DNA from: Campylobacter sp.
Lineage (GTDB): Bacteria > Campylobacterota > Campylobacteria > Campylobacterales > Campylobacteraceae
Assembly: GCA_021203945.1 (NCBI GenBank)
Contig: JAJQAF010000158.1
Location: 1-5,735, forward strand
Length of the DNA stretch: 5,735 nt
Direction: 5' to 3'
This document shows, piece by piece, positions 1 through 5,735 of this stretch. Numbering within the stretch: position 1 is the first letter of the stretch; every line of letters starts with the position of its first letter. The notes beneath the pieces were generated by a model. The model saw nothing but the letters and a program-made list of their open reading frames with translations, was not told the origin of the DNA and did no database searches. Made by a program: the position numbers and the translations under genes.

Positions 1-35
1 ACATTAACGTTTCCGAGCCCATGATTAAATCTGAA

Positions 36-41
36 ATTATA
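36..41 (-). promoter_or_regulatory. possible -10 box of a leftward gene outside the window
   Basis: The complement reads TATAAT here, preceded by TTG. A start near base 30 would give a short leader to a possible ATG at complement position 4 with GGAAA upstream. This would make nifS divergent from a leftward neighbour. The coding part is out of view, so this is only a sequence match in AT-rich DNA. Confidence 0.25.
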
Positions 42-119
42 CAAGGTTAAACCGAATACAAAATTATTTTCCTTAAGAAAACAATTAAATATTCAGATAT
101 TTTTAGCCCTTTTTTATAA

Positions 120-137
120 CGCAATGCGCCGATTGCG
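120..137. repeat. 6-bp inverted repeat, possible operator
   Basis: CGCAAT and ATTGCG are perfect reverse complements separated by GCGCCG. This is a locally GC-rich island in very AT-rich DNA. Neither strand has a T-run after it, so it does not look like an intrinsic terminator. It lies about 105 bases upstream of the nifS -10 box. A protein-binding site is possible but unproven. Confidence 0.3.
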
Positions 138-241
138 ATAAATACAAATTATGATAAAGAATTTCAATATATTTTTAATATCAAAATTCGGTAGAAATTG
201 AAAAAATTAGCCTAAAATTTTAAACTATTTTTTATCAAATT

Positions 242-250
242 TGTTATAAT
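242..250 (+). promoter_or_regulatory. sigma-70-type promoter of nifS-nifU (extended -10)
   Basis: TG-T-TATAAT forms a perfect extended -10 at 242-250, with T-rich tracts upstream (around 207-213 and 227-234) spaced roughly as in Campylobacter promoters, which usually lack a clear -35 box. Transcription would start near 256-258, giving a leader of about 45 bases before the TTG start of nifS. It is the best promoter match upstream of the operon. Confidence 0.65.
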
Positions 251-268
251 ATCCCATCAAAAATAAAA

Positions 269-1491
<1,223 letters not shown>

Positions 1492-1521
1492 CGCTTAAAA
1501 TTTTAGTTTAAATCAAAGAAA

Positions 1522-1540
1522 GGATCGTTTAAATAGATCC
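1522..1540 (+). repeat. small hairpin in the nifS-nifU spacer
   Basis: GGATC (1522-1526) and GATCC (1536-1540) form a 5-bp stem with a 9-base A/T loop, ending three bases before the nifU ribosome binding site. There is no T-run, so it is not a terminator. It could affect mRNA processing or nifU translation, or be chance. Confidence 0.3.
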
Positions 1541-1543
1541 GCG

Positions 1544-1551
1544 AAAGAGGA
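1544..1551 (+). promoter_or_regulatory. ribosome binding site of nifU
   Basis: AAAGAGGA lies four bases before the ATG at 1556. It is a strong match that fixes the nifU start, and it shows that nifU is translated from its own site rather than by overlap with nifS. Confidence 0.75.
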
Positions 1552-1555
1552 ACAA

Positions 1556-2548
1556 ATGGCAAAAAATAGTTTAATAGGCGGCTCAATTTGGGACGAATAC
1601 TCTCAAATAGTGCAAGACAGGATGAATAATCCAAAATTTATGGGCGAAATAACGGAAGAAGACGCTAAAAAAGCAAATGCAAAACTAATCGTAGCGGACT
1701 TTGGTGCTGAAAGTTGCGGCGATGCCGTTAGGCTTTATTGGCTCGTAGATGAAGCTACAAATACCATAATCGACGCTAAATTTAAAAGTTTCGGATGCGG
1801 AACGGCAATAGCAAGCTCCGATACGATGGCGGAGCTTTGTATCGGCAAAACAGTCGATGAAGCGGTCAAAATCACAAACATAGATGTAGAAAAAGCTATG
1901 CGCGATACACCCGATACACCTGCCGTTCCACCGCAAAAAATGCACTGCTCGGTAATGGCATACGACGTAATAAAAGCGGCGGCTGCAAGCTATAAAGGAG
2001 TTGATCCCGAGCATTTCGAAGACGAGATTATAGTTTGCGAATGCGCGCGAGTAAGCCTTGGTACGATAAAAGAGGTCATTCGTCTAAACGATTTAAAAAC
2101 AGTCGAGGAGATAACTCAATATACCAAAGCGGGAGCGTTTTGTAAATCCTGCGTTAAGCCGGGCGGTCATGAGAAACGCGAATATTACTTGGTAGATATT
2201 TTACGAGATACGCGTGCCGAAATAGAACAAGAAAAACTAAAAGCCCAAGCAGACGCGCAAATTAACCATAGTTTAAGCGATATAAGCTTTGATGATATGA
2301 CTGTTGTCGGACAGCTTAAAGCGGTTGAATCCGTTATAGATAAAGACATTCGTCCGATGCTAATGATGGACGGCGGCAACCTTGAAATTTTAGACATCAG
2401 AAAAGACAATACGCAAAATATCGACGTATATATCCGCTATCTAGGTGCATGTTCAGGTTGTGCAAGCGGGGCTAGCGGAACGCTATTTGCGATAGAAACC
2501 GTATTGCAGGAAAATTTAAGTCCGAATATTAGGGTAATGCCGATATAA
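1556..2548 (+). CDS. nifU: NifU-type Fe-S cluster scaffold protein (three-domain)
   Basis: A cytoplasmic scaffold on which iron and NifS-derived sulfur are built into clusters for transfer to apoproteins. It has 330 residues and the full NifU layout. An IscU-like domain (about 10-145) has scaffold cysteines C54 (in ESCGD), C81 (in GCGTA) and C131 (in HCSVMA). A central BFD/ferredoxin-like [2Fe-2S] domain has C161, C163, C196 and C199 in the C-x-C-x32-C-x2-C spacing known from Azotobacter NifU. After a Lys/Glu/Ala-rich linker (about 215-240), an Nfu domain (about 250-330) has C299-x2-C302. The N-terminus is somewhat longer before the first scaffold cysteine than in classic NifU, with a segment at about 30-45 that I believe is typical of the epsilonproteobacterial form. 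It ends with tandem stops TAA TAA. Probably cotranscribed with nifS. Confidence 0.95.
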   Translation: MAKNSLIGGSIWDEYSQIVQDRMNNPKFMGEITEEDAKKANAKLIVADFGAESCGDAVRLYWLVDEATNTIIDAKFKSFGCGTAIASSDTMAELCIGKTVDEAVKITNIDVEKAMRDTPDTPAVPPQKMHCSVMAYDVIKAAAASYKGVDPEHFEDEIIVCECARVSLGTIKEVIRLNDLKTVEEITQYTKAGAFCKSCVKPGGHEKREYYLVDILRDTRAEIEQEKLKAQADAQINHSLSDISFDDMTVVGQLKAVESVIDKDIRPMLMMDGGNLEILDIRKDNTQNIDVYIRYLGACSGCASGASGTLFAIETVLQENLSPNIRVMPI

Positions 2549-2719
2549 TAAAGTCATGGCTCAACCGACGGTAATCCATTAAAAACAAATACATATACCG
2601 TTTTGGAATTTCAGAAGTTAAATTTAGAGAAATTTTAGAGAATTTCCGTCTTGATATTCAAGCTTCTAAAATATTCAAGCGAATAAGAATTTTAATACTG
2701 ATAAGATTTTAAAACAAGA

Positions 2720-2735
2720 GTAGCGATAAAGCTAC
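2720..2735. repeat. 5-bp hairpin
   Basis: GTAGC and GCTAC are separated by the six bases GATAAA. There is no T-run on either side. It could be a weak structural element downstream of nifU; no function can be assigned. Confidence 0.3.
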
Positions 2736-2924
2736 AAGGCGAATACGGATAAAATCTGTGCCTATGTAGTCAGCGGTAAACATAGCGGTTGTATTTTTAT
2801 ACGCAAATTATAAAAATCGAGATTAAATTATGTAAAGCTAAAATTTTCTAAAAAATTTCTGCCTTCATCGCAAAGACTTGAGGTTACTATCGTAGTTAAG
2901 GGTTTGGCTTGTCGGTATAAGCGA

Positions 2925-2962
2925 AGTGGAATTTATTAAAGCGGATTGAGGTAAATTCCACT
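2925..2962. repeat. 11-bp perfect inverted repeat in the gap
   Basis: AGTGGAATTTA (2925-2935) is exactly complementary to TAAATTCCACT (2952-2962), with a 16-base loop. It is the strongest inverted repeat in the non-coding gap. A short T-rich stretch follows on the plus strand only from 2971, nine bases after the stem, so it is at best a poor terminator for nifU. It could instead be the core of a small interspersed repeat or a protein-binding site. Confidence 0.5.
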
Positions 2963-3126
2963 ACAACGGCTTTTAAATTTTAAAATCAATTGAAATCAGA
3001 ACTTGCAAGAGTTTGAATTTTTTGGATTATGTGGAAATCATATAAAATCTAATCTTTGAATTTTATATTCTACGTTTAATAAAAGTTTTTCTATTGTTGT
3101 CAAAAATATTATCGACGGCAAAATTT

Positions 3127-3135
3127 TGCTATATT
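3127..3135 (+). promoter_or_regulatory. orphan extended -10-like box
   Basis: TG-C-TATATT resembles an extended -10 on the plus strand, but only frames of five or six codons follow (at 3180 and 3204). If active, it would give a non-coding transcript running antisense into the DUF805 genes. AT-rich DNA produces such matches often. Confidence 0.25.
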
Positions 3136-3167
3136 AAAATCGTAACAAAGTATATTTGCACGAAATA

Positions 3168-3216
3168 AACGGTGCGGATATGAGATTTAGCGAGTAAAAA
3201 TTAATGAACGGTGCGG
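3168..3216. repeat. 10-bp direct repeat pair
   Basis: AACGGTGCGG occurs at 3168-3177 and again at 3207-3216, 39 bases apart. It is relatively GC-rich in AT-rich surroundings, so chance is less likely than for the A/T repeats. Its meaning is unknown; it may be a relic of a local duplication. Confidence 0.4.
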
Positions 3217-3233
3217 CAATTTAAGCTGAAATC

Positions 3234-3247
3234 TACGGAGTGCCGTA
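3234..3247 (-). terminator. weak hairpin after the DUF805 gene
   Basis: TACGG and CCGTA pair around a 4-base loop, 10 bases past the stop codon at 3258-3260 on the minus strand. No T-run follows it, so it would be a weak or non-canonical terminator, or only an mRNA 3' end stabiliser. Confidence 0.25.
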
Positions 3248-3257
3248 ACGAAATTCA

Positions 3258-3617
3258 TCATATGCTCGATAGCGGATCTTCTCCGAATTTATTCTTGCCG
3301 GGCGAACCCTTTTTATAGGCTAGCAGTAATGTTAAAACCATATTTATTAACAGTATAAAATTTAGTAGTATCCATAGACCGCTAAAACCCAAGTCGTGAA
3401 GTCTTCTTACGGTTAGACTAATAGACGATATTACCAGCAATAGCATCGCGACGATTAAAGGTAAAATCGCTATTAAGATCGATCCGAGCATCTCTGTCTC
3501 GGATAAAAATATTACCCACATTAACCCCAGCGAATACCCCGTTATTAGCAAGGGCACGGGTATGACCGCGCAGACAAGCAATACTATGACAAATTGCTGC
3601 AAGGAAGACGCTTCCAT
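3258..3617 (-). CDS. DUF805-type membrane protein, C-terminal part (split gene)
   Basis: A 119-codon frame from an ATG at 3617 to TGA. Hydrophobic segments lie at about 8-38, 44-68 and 79-101. The DUF805 hallmark RRLHDLG (71-77) sits before the last membrane segment, and the typical tail GSPGKNKFGEDP (104-115) follows. It lacks the family's N-terminal F-x-GR-x-x-RSEYW signature, which is found just upstream in another frame. The start is chosen because AGGAG lies seven bases before the ATG. A longer reading from 3743 would add 42 residues that only overlap the upstream frame out of phase, so it is probably wrong. The function of DUF805 inner-membrane proteins is unknown. It is either a separately translated half or the 3' part of a frameshifted gene. 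Family call firm, intactness uncertain. Confidence 0.75.
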   Translation of the reverse strand: MEASSLQQFVIVLLVCAVIPVPLLITGYSLGLMWVIFLSETEMLGSILIAILPLIVAMLLLVISSISLTVRRLHDLGFSGLWILLNFILLINMVLTLLLAYKKGSPGKNKFGEDPLSSI

Positions 3618-3619
3618 TT

Positions 3620-3781
3620 TTATGCTCCTAAAAATTTTATTACCGCAAACGAAGTTGCAAGCAGTAAAAGCGATAAAAAATATATGAACGTAGAAAAATA
3701 CCAATATTCCGACCTTGCGGCTCTGCCTTTGAAATCCGTGCATTTATACGGGAAGGTCTTTAACGCCTCTTTAAAAGTCAT
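3620..3781 (-). CDS. DUF805-type membrane protein, N-terminal part (split gene)
   Basis: A 53-codon frame ending in TAA two bases before the ATG of the next frame. It begins MTFKEALKTF, carries the DUF805 N-terminal signature DFKGRAARSEYWYF (16-29), then one hydrophobic segment (about 29-48). This is what a DUF805 protein should have before its second membrane segment, so it is clearly the missing front half of the gene at 3258-3617. The start at 3781 is supported by AAAGGA at 3788-3793, six bases upstream, and a -10-like box at 3810-3815. Adding one base in the A4T5 run (3631-3638) would join the frames as ...VIKFFRSIKMEASS..., about 174 residues in all. Whether both halves are made and assemble, or the gene is dead, cannot be told from sequence. 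Confidence 0.7.
   Translation of the reverse strand: MTFKEALKTFPYKCTDFKGRAARSEYWYFSTFIYFLSLLLLATSFAVIKFLGA
3625..3629 (-). promoter_or_regulatory. ribosome binding site of the second DUF805 frame
   Basis: The complement reads AGGAG, seven bases before the ATG at 3617 and overlapping the last codons of the upstream frame. This is a near-ideal arrangement for coupled translation of the second half. The same bases would encode Arg-Ser or Gly-Ala within the protein, so coincidence is possible. Confidence 0.5.
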
Positions 3782-3809
3782 CGTTTGTCCTTTGTTCGTG
3801 ATATGCGTT

Positions 3810-3815
3810 ATTTTA
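3810..3815 (-). promoter_or_regulatory. -10 box of the DUF805 genes
   Basis: The complement reads TAAAAT preceded by TTTTTTG, giving a start near 3804 and a leader of about 23 bases before the ATG at 3781. The A/T-rich upstream DNA and missing -35 fit Campylobacter promoters. It abuts the palindrome at 3822-3856. Confidence 0.45.
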
Positions 3816-3816
3816 C

Positions 3817-3856
3817 AAAAAATAAATCAAAAAAATCGTGATTTGCTTTGATTTAT
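3817..3856 (-). terminator. possible terminator of the GntR gene, nested palindrome
   Basis: ATAAATCAAA (3822-3831) and TTTGATTTAT (3847-3856) form a 10-bp stem. A second stem AAATC/GATTT (3833-3844) is nested inside it. Read on the minus strand, the stem is followed by a run of T residues (3821-3817), as in an intrinsic terminator, though the stem has little GC. It lies about 65 bases past the GntR stop. Because it sits just upstream of the DUF805 -10 box, it could equally be an operator. Confidence 0.35.
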
Positions 3857-3858
3857 GT

Positions 3859-3897
3859 AAAATTTAGCGGTAAAATTTTATAAATTAGCTAAATTTT
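3859..3897. repeat. 10-bp inverted repeat downstream of the GntR gene
   Basis: AAAATTTAGC (3859-3868) pairs exactly with GCTAAATTTT (3888-3897), with a 19-base A/T-rich loop containing the self-complementary TAAAATTTTA (3871-3880). There is no T-run after it on the minus strand. It may help end or stabilise the GntR transcript. Confidence 0.4.
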
Positions 3898-3919
3898 GAG
3901 AACGAAGTTGAATTCGCCG

Positions 3920-4579
3920 TTAAATACTACTATTGTTTATAGCCTCTTGTAAAATATCTTTGGTTTTATTGGTATGCTCTACGCTAAGTCGTATGAGATT
4001 TTGTAAGTCTTTTTGCTCGTAAGCTTTTATTATTTGCCTGTGTTCTTTGTTGGATAGCTCGATATGTTCTTTTTTATACATTAAAGATAGCGAAACGTAA
4101 GGTATCGCCGCCGCTTTTAAGGTCTCAACTATGTTAAAAGTTCTGCTTCCGACCTCGCTTTTCCAAAAGCATTTATGAAATTCTCCGTTTAAAATAGCCC
4201 ACTCGTTCAAGTCTGCACAAAGCTCGATTTTATCTTGTATCTCAACGGCTTCTTGAAGATATTTTTCATCGTAGTTTTCAAAGCCGTCGGCGATCAGCTT
4301 CGGCTCAAGCAGATTTCTTAAGTCGTAAATGTCTTTTGCGTCCTTGTAACAAAGCCCCTTTACGATCGCACCTTTATAGGAGTCAAAATCTATCAACCCT
4401 TCGGCGGTTAAAATTTTCAACGCCTCTCTTACGGGCGTCGGGCTTACTCTGAATTTTTCCGAAATTTCGTGTTGCCTTAGTCTTTGACCGGATTTTATGT
4501 TGCCGTTTAAGATGTCTTGGCGCAATTCATTTACTATGAATTCCGTAGTCGTTATCGGGCGATTTGAACCGTTATACAT
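3920..4579 (-). CDS. GntR-family transcriptional regulator, FCD (FadR-like) subfamily
   Basis: A cytoplasmic DNA-binding regulator of 219 residues, normal for the subfamily. The winged helix-turn-helix spans about 9-75. Within it, QRLRQHEISEKFRVSPTPVR (32-51) holds the recognition helix, and ALKILTAEGLI (53-63) leads into the wing. An all-helical FCD ligand domain follows (about 84-210), with the usual metal-site histidines H135 (in NGEFH), H180 (NKEH) and H202 (SVEH). The acidic residue often found four before the first histidine is Asn131 here. The ATG at 4579 is supported by AGAGG at 4588-4592, eight bases upstream. It lies 67 bases downstream of the asparaginase gene on the same strand with its own promoter-like box, so it plausibly controls that gene and itself. 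The ligand is unknown; an organic acid or amino acid is typical for FCD proteins. Family call firm, target inferred. Confidence 0.93.
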   Translation of the reverse strand: MYNGSNRPITTTEFIVNELRQDILNGNIKSGQRLRQHEISEKFRVSPTPVREALKILTAEGLIDFDSYKGAIVKGLCYKDAKDIYDLRNLLEPKLIADGFENYDEKYLQEAVEIQDKIELCADLNEWAILNGEFHKCFWKSEVGSRTFNIVETLKAAAIPYVSLSLMYKKEHIELSNKEHRQIIKAYEQKDLQNLIRLSVEHTNKTKDILQEAINNSSI

Positions 4580-4614
4580 TATCTTTACCTCTTAAATTTA
4601 GAATAATTATACAT
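4572..4614. repeat. repeated TTATACAT at the GntR start codon and -10 box
   Basis: TTATACAT occurs at 4572-4579, covering the start codon of the GntR gene, and at 4607-4614, covering its -10 box, 35 bases apart. The second copy extends to the imperfect palindrome TTATACATAA. GntR-family sites are often short palindromes around GTATAC-like cores, so these could be autoregulatory operators, but overlap with the -10 consensus explains part of the match. Confidence 0.3.
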
Positions 4615-4644
4615 AAAAATAATATAAAAACAGTTCAAATTTAG
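4594..4644. repeat. AAATTTAG direct repeat flanking the GntR promoter
   Basis: AAATTTAG appears at 4594-4601 and 4637-4644, 43 bases apart, about four helical turns, on either side of the -10 box at 4606-4611. The same octamer occurs within the inverted repeat at 3859-3897. It could be a binding site or simply a common A/T word. Confidence 0.25.
4606..4611 (-). promoter_or_regulatory. -10 box of the GntR regulator gene
   Basis: The complement reads TATAAT, preceded by a T-rich stretch, giving a start near 4599 and a leader of about 20 bases. The 67-base spacer after the asparaginase stop has no convincing terminator hairpin, so the regulator may be made both from this promoter and by readthrough. 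Confidence 0.5.
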
Positions 4645-4646
4645 CG

Positions 4647-5615
4647 TTAAAAACTCTCAAATTCGCCTTTTATCAGCTCTATCGGCATATCGTTTGCCAT
4701 TAGAACCATCAGTAAGAGTCTTGATTTTATCGGTGAAAGCCAGCCCGACATTATGCAGCCGTTTTCTTGTAGATCGATTTCGGAGCCTTTGTAGCCGTAA
4801 GTCTTCGTCGCGCAAATTCCGCTACCTGTTCTTGAGGCTATAACGATCGGAATTTTTACATTTTTTAGCTCGTCCGTCATATCAAAAGATACGTGTCCCG
4901 CACCGAACCCGCCTATGACGATAGCGTCAAAATTCGCCGCCGCAAGCCTTATTAGCTCGCCGTCATCTCCTAAAAAACTTTGCAAAACGGCGATTTTCGG
5001 AACTCTATTCGGAGCTTTGTAAATTTTTCTTGTTATGGGCGCGCTTACGTAAATCGCGCGTTCTTCGGCGATTATGCCTTGGATGCCCGCATTTACGGAC
5101 ACGAAAGTCTGAAGCGAGAAAGTGTTGCTTTTATGAGCCCATTTTGCACTGTGAATAGTATCGTTTAATACGACTAAAACACCGCGATCTCGGCTCCGCT
5201 CGTCTAAAGCCGTAATAATGCCGGCGTATATGTTTCCCGCACCGTCGGCGCTGATATTGTCGGGATTTCTCATCGCCCCCGTAATTACGAGCGGACTAGC
5301 CTCGTCCCAGATTAAATTTAAAAAAAACGCACTCTCTTCAAGCGTGTCCGTGCCTTGCGTTATCACTACGCCCTTAGCGCCGTCTTTGATCTGCTCTTTT
5401 GCCCATTTATAGACCTCTATCAGATCTTTTATCTTTATACTTCCGCTTGGAACGGCTAAGATGGTTTTGGCTTTGATTTGAGCCATGTCTTTCAAAACGG
5501 GTATCGCGCCGACCAAGTCTTCCGCGCTAAAACTAGGCTTTACGCCGCCTTTATTTCCGTTTGCGCTCATACAAATCGTTCCGCCTAGCGCTCCCACTGA
5601 AATTTTAGGCTTCAT
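4647..5615 (-). CDS. L-asparaginase-family amidohydrolase, cytoplasmic type
   Basis: Likely hydrolyses L-asparagine to aspartate and ammonia. It has 322 residues from the chosen ATG at 5615. Family motifs in order are ALGGTIC (9-15) with nucleophile Thr13, PSGS (56-59) at the substrate-binding loop, TQGTDTLEES (86-95) with the second catalytic pair Thr89/Asp90, ITGAMRNP (111-118), and HSAKWAHKSNTFSLQTF (155-171) with catalytic Lys162. The smaller C-terminal domain follows (about 205-322). No signal peptide is visible, unlike exported AnsB enzymes. The flexible-loop Tyr of the classic bacterial enzymes is not evident in 16-35, and PSGSIKIKD differs from the usual Ser-Gln or Ser-x-x-Met form. 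An upstream ATG at 5657 would add 14 residues but lies inside the -10 box, whereas AAAGGAG sits five bases before 5615. It heads a probable unit with the GntR gene. The family is certain; exact substrate less so. Confidence 0.92.
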   Translation of the reverse strand: MKPKISVGALGGTICMSANGNKGGVKPSFSAEDLVGAIPVLKDMAQIKAKTILAVPSGSIKIKDLIEVYKWAKEQIKDGAKGVVITQGTDTLEESAFFLNLIWDEASPLVITGAMRNPDNISADGAGNIYAGIITALDERSRDRGVLVVLNDTIHSAKWAHKSNTFSLQTFVSVNAGIQGIIAEERAIYVSAPITRKIYKAPNRVPKIAVLQSFLGDDGELIRLAAANFDAIVIGGFGAGHVSFDMTDELKNVKIPIVIASRTGSGICATKTYGYKGSEIDLQENGCIMSGWLSPIKSRLLLMVLMANDMPIELIKGEFESF

Positions 5616-5620
5616 TTTCG

Positions 5621-5627
5621 CTCCTTT
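5621..5627 (-). promoter_or_regulatory. ribosome binding site deciding the asparaginase start
   Basis: The complement reads AAAGGAG, five bases before the ATG at 5615. It is the best ribosome binding site in the window and argues against translation from the upstream ATG at 5657. Confidence 0.75.
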
Positions 5628-5655
5628 GATTGAGATATTTGAAATATTTTGTAGC

Positions 5656-5664
5656 ATTTTAGCA
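5656..5664 (-). promoter_or_regulatory. extended -10 promoter of the asparaginase gene
   Basis: The complement reads TG-C-TAAAAT, an extended -10 box. Transcription would begin near 5649, giving a leader of about 35 bases to the ATG at 5615. The upstream in-frame ATG at 5657 overlaps this box and would lie before the transcript start. Confidence 0.5.
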
Positions 5665-5687
5665 TATTTTTTCGTTATATACTAAAT

Positions 5688-5699
5688 ATTATATATAAT
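5688..5699. repeat. 12-bp A/T palindrome between divergent promoters
   Basis: ATTATATATAAT is fully self-complementary and contains TATAAT on both strands. It sits between the asparaginase promoter and the rightward -10-like box at 5715. It could be an operator or an extra -10 element; A/T-only palindromes are common by chance here. Confidence 0.3.
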
Positions 5700-5714
5700 T
5701 TATCAAAATAGTTG

Positions 5715-5720
5715 TATAAT
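5715..5720 (+). promoter_or_regulatory. -10 box of a rightward gene beyond the window
   Basis: TATAAT preceded by GTTG on the plus strand, with A/T-rich upstream DNA, points out of the right end. It implies a gene divergent from asparaginase, whose start would lie past base 5735. Confidence 0.4.
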
Positions 5721-5735
5721 TCTTTGCTAGAAAAA

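Larger units (their letters stand above)
2549..3257. other. 709-base gap without a credible gene
   Basis: Stops are frequent in all frames. ATG frames here are very short (for example 8 codons at 2557 on plus and 24 codons on minus from 2783), and none I checked has a good ribosome binding site. The stretch lies between convergent genes (nifU plus, DUF805 gene minus). It contains a near-tandem AATTT(T)AGAG pair at 2621-2640, a hairpin at 2720-2735, an 11-bp inverted repeat at 2925-2962, a lone plus-strand promoter-like box at 3127-3135 and a 10-bp direct repeat at 3168-3216. On the minus strand at about 2825-2985 two overlapping frames stay open for roughly 27-34 codons without a start, which could be chance, a decayed gene or an interspersed repeat. 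No strong T-tailed terminator is seen after nifU. Confidence 0.6.

Noticed and set aside
2710..2783. 24-codon minus-strand ATG frame in the gap
   Set aside because: It has no ribosome binding site and no recognisable features; this length is expected by chance.
3631..3638. Programmed -1 ribosomal frameshift joining the two DUF805 frames
   Set aside because: The in-frame codons AAA TTT TTA do not form a canonical X-XXY-YYZ slippery heptamer, and no clear downstream stimulatory structure was seen.
3618..3743. Extending the DUF805 C-terminal frame upstream to an ATG at 3743
   Set aside because: The 42 extra residues are out of phase with the clear DUF805 N-terminal signature on the same strand, and the AGGAG site favours the ATG at 3617.
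3594..3851. An 85-codon plus-strand frame
   Set aside because: It is the antisense shadow of the DUF805 N-terminal half and its promoter; no family motif is visible.
5616..5657. Upstream ATG adding 14 residues to asparaginase
   Set aside because: It falls inside the likely -10 box, has no good ribosome binding site, and the family motif starts naturally after the ATG at 5615.

Overview
The window reads as chromosomal DNA from an epsilonproteobacterium, most likely Campylobacter. It is AT-rich, has Campylobacter-style promoters (a strong TATAAT-like -10 box with no clear -35) and A/G-rich ribosome binding sites. It also carries the NIF-type nifS-nifU pair that this group uses for general iron-sulfur cluster assembly. 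I cannot fix the species.

Layout. Bases 1-300 are an intergenic region holding a good plus-strand promoter and the nifS leader. Bases 301-2548 encode NifS (cysteine desulfurase, TTG start) and the three-domain NifU scaffold, probably as one operon. NifS takes sulfur from cysteine and NifU assembles and hands on the cluster. No nif structural genes are visible, so nitrogen fixation should not be inferred. Bases 2549-3257 are a 709-base gap with no credible gene on either strand. It holds an 11-bp inverted repeat, short hairpins and short repeats, and may be an interspersed repeat or decayed DNA.

The other genes lie on the minus strand. At 3258-3781 a DUF805-type membrane protein is split into two adjacent reading frames. 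The upstream 53-codon frame (3620-3781) carries the N-terminal signature and first membrane segment. The downstream 119-codon frame (3258-3617) carries the RRLHDLG motif and the other membrane segments. One extra base in the T5 or A4 run near 3631 would fuse them into about 174 residues, yet the second frame has its own AGGAG site. Either a recent frameshift or a true two-gene arrangement is possible.

Bases 3920-4579 encode a GntR-family regulator with an FCD ligand domain, and 4647-5615 encode a cytoplasmic-type asparaginase. The asparaginase is transcribed first and the regulator follows 67 bases downstream with its own promoter-like box, which suggests a small amino-acid or amide catabolic unit with its local regulator. 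The right end holds the asparaginase promoter and a divergent promoter-like sequence pointing out of the window.

I see no mobile element, CRISPR array, tRNA or rRNA. The genes are mostly ordinary; the split DUF805 gene and the 709-base gap most deserve a second look.
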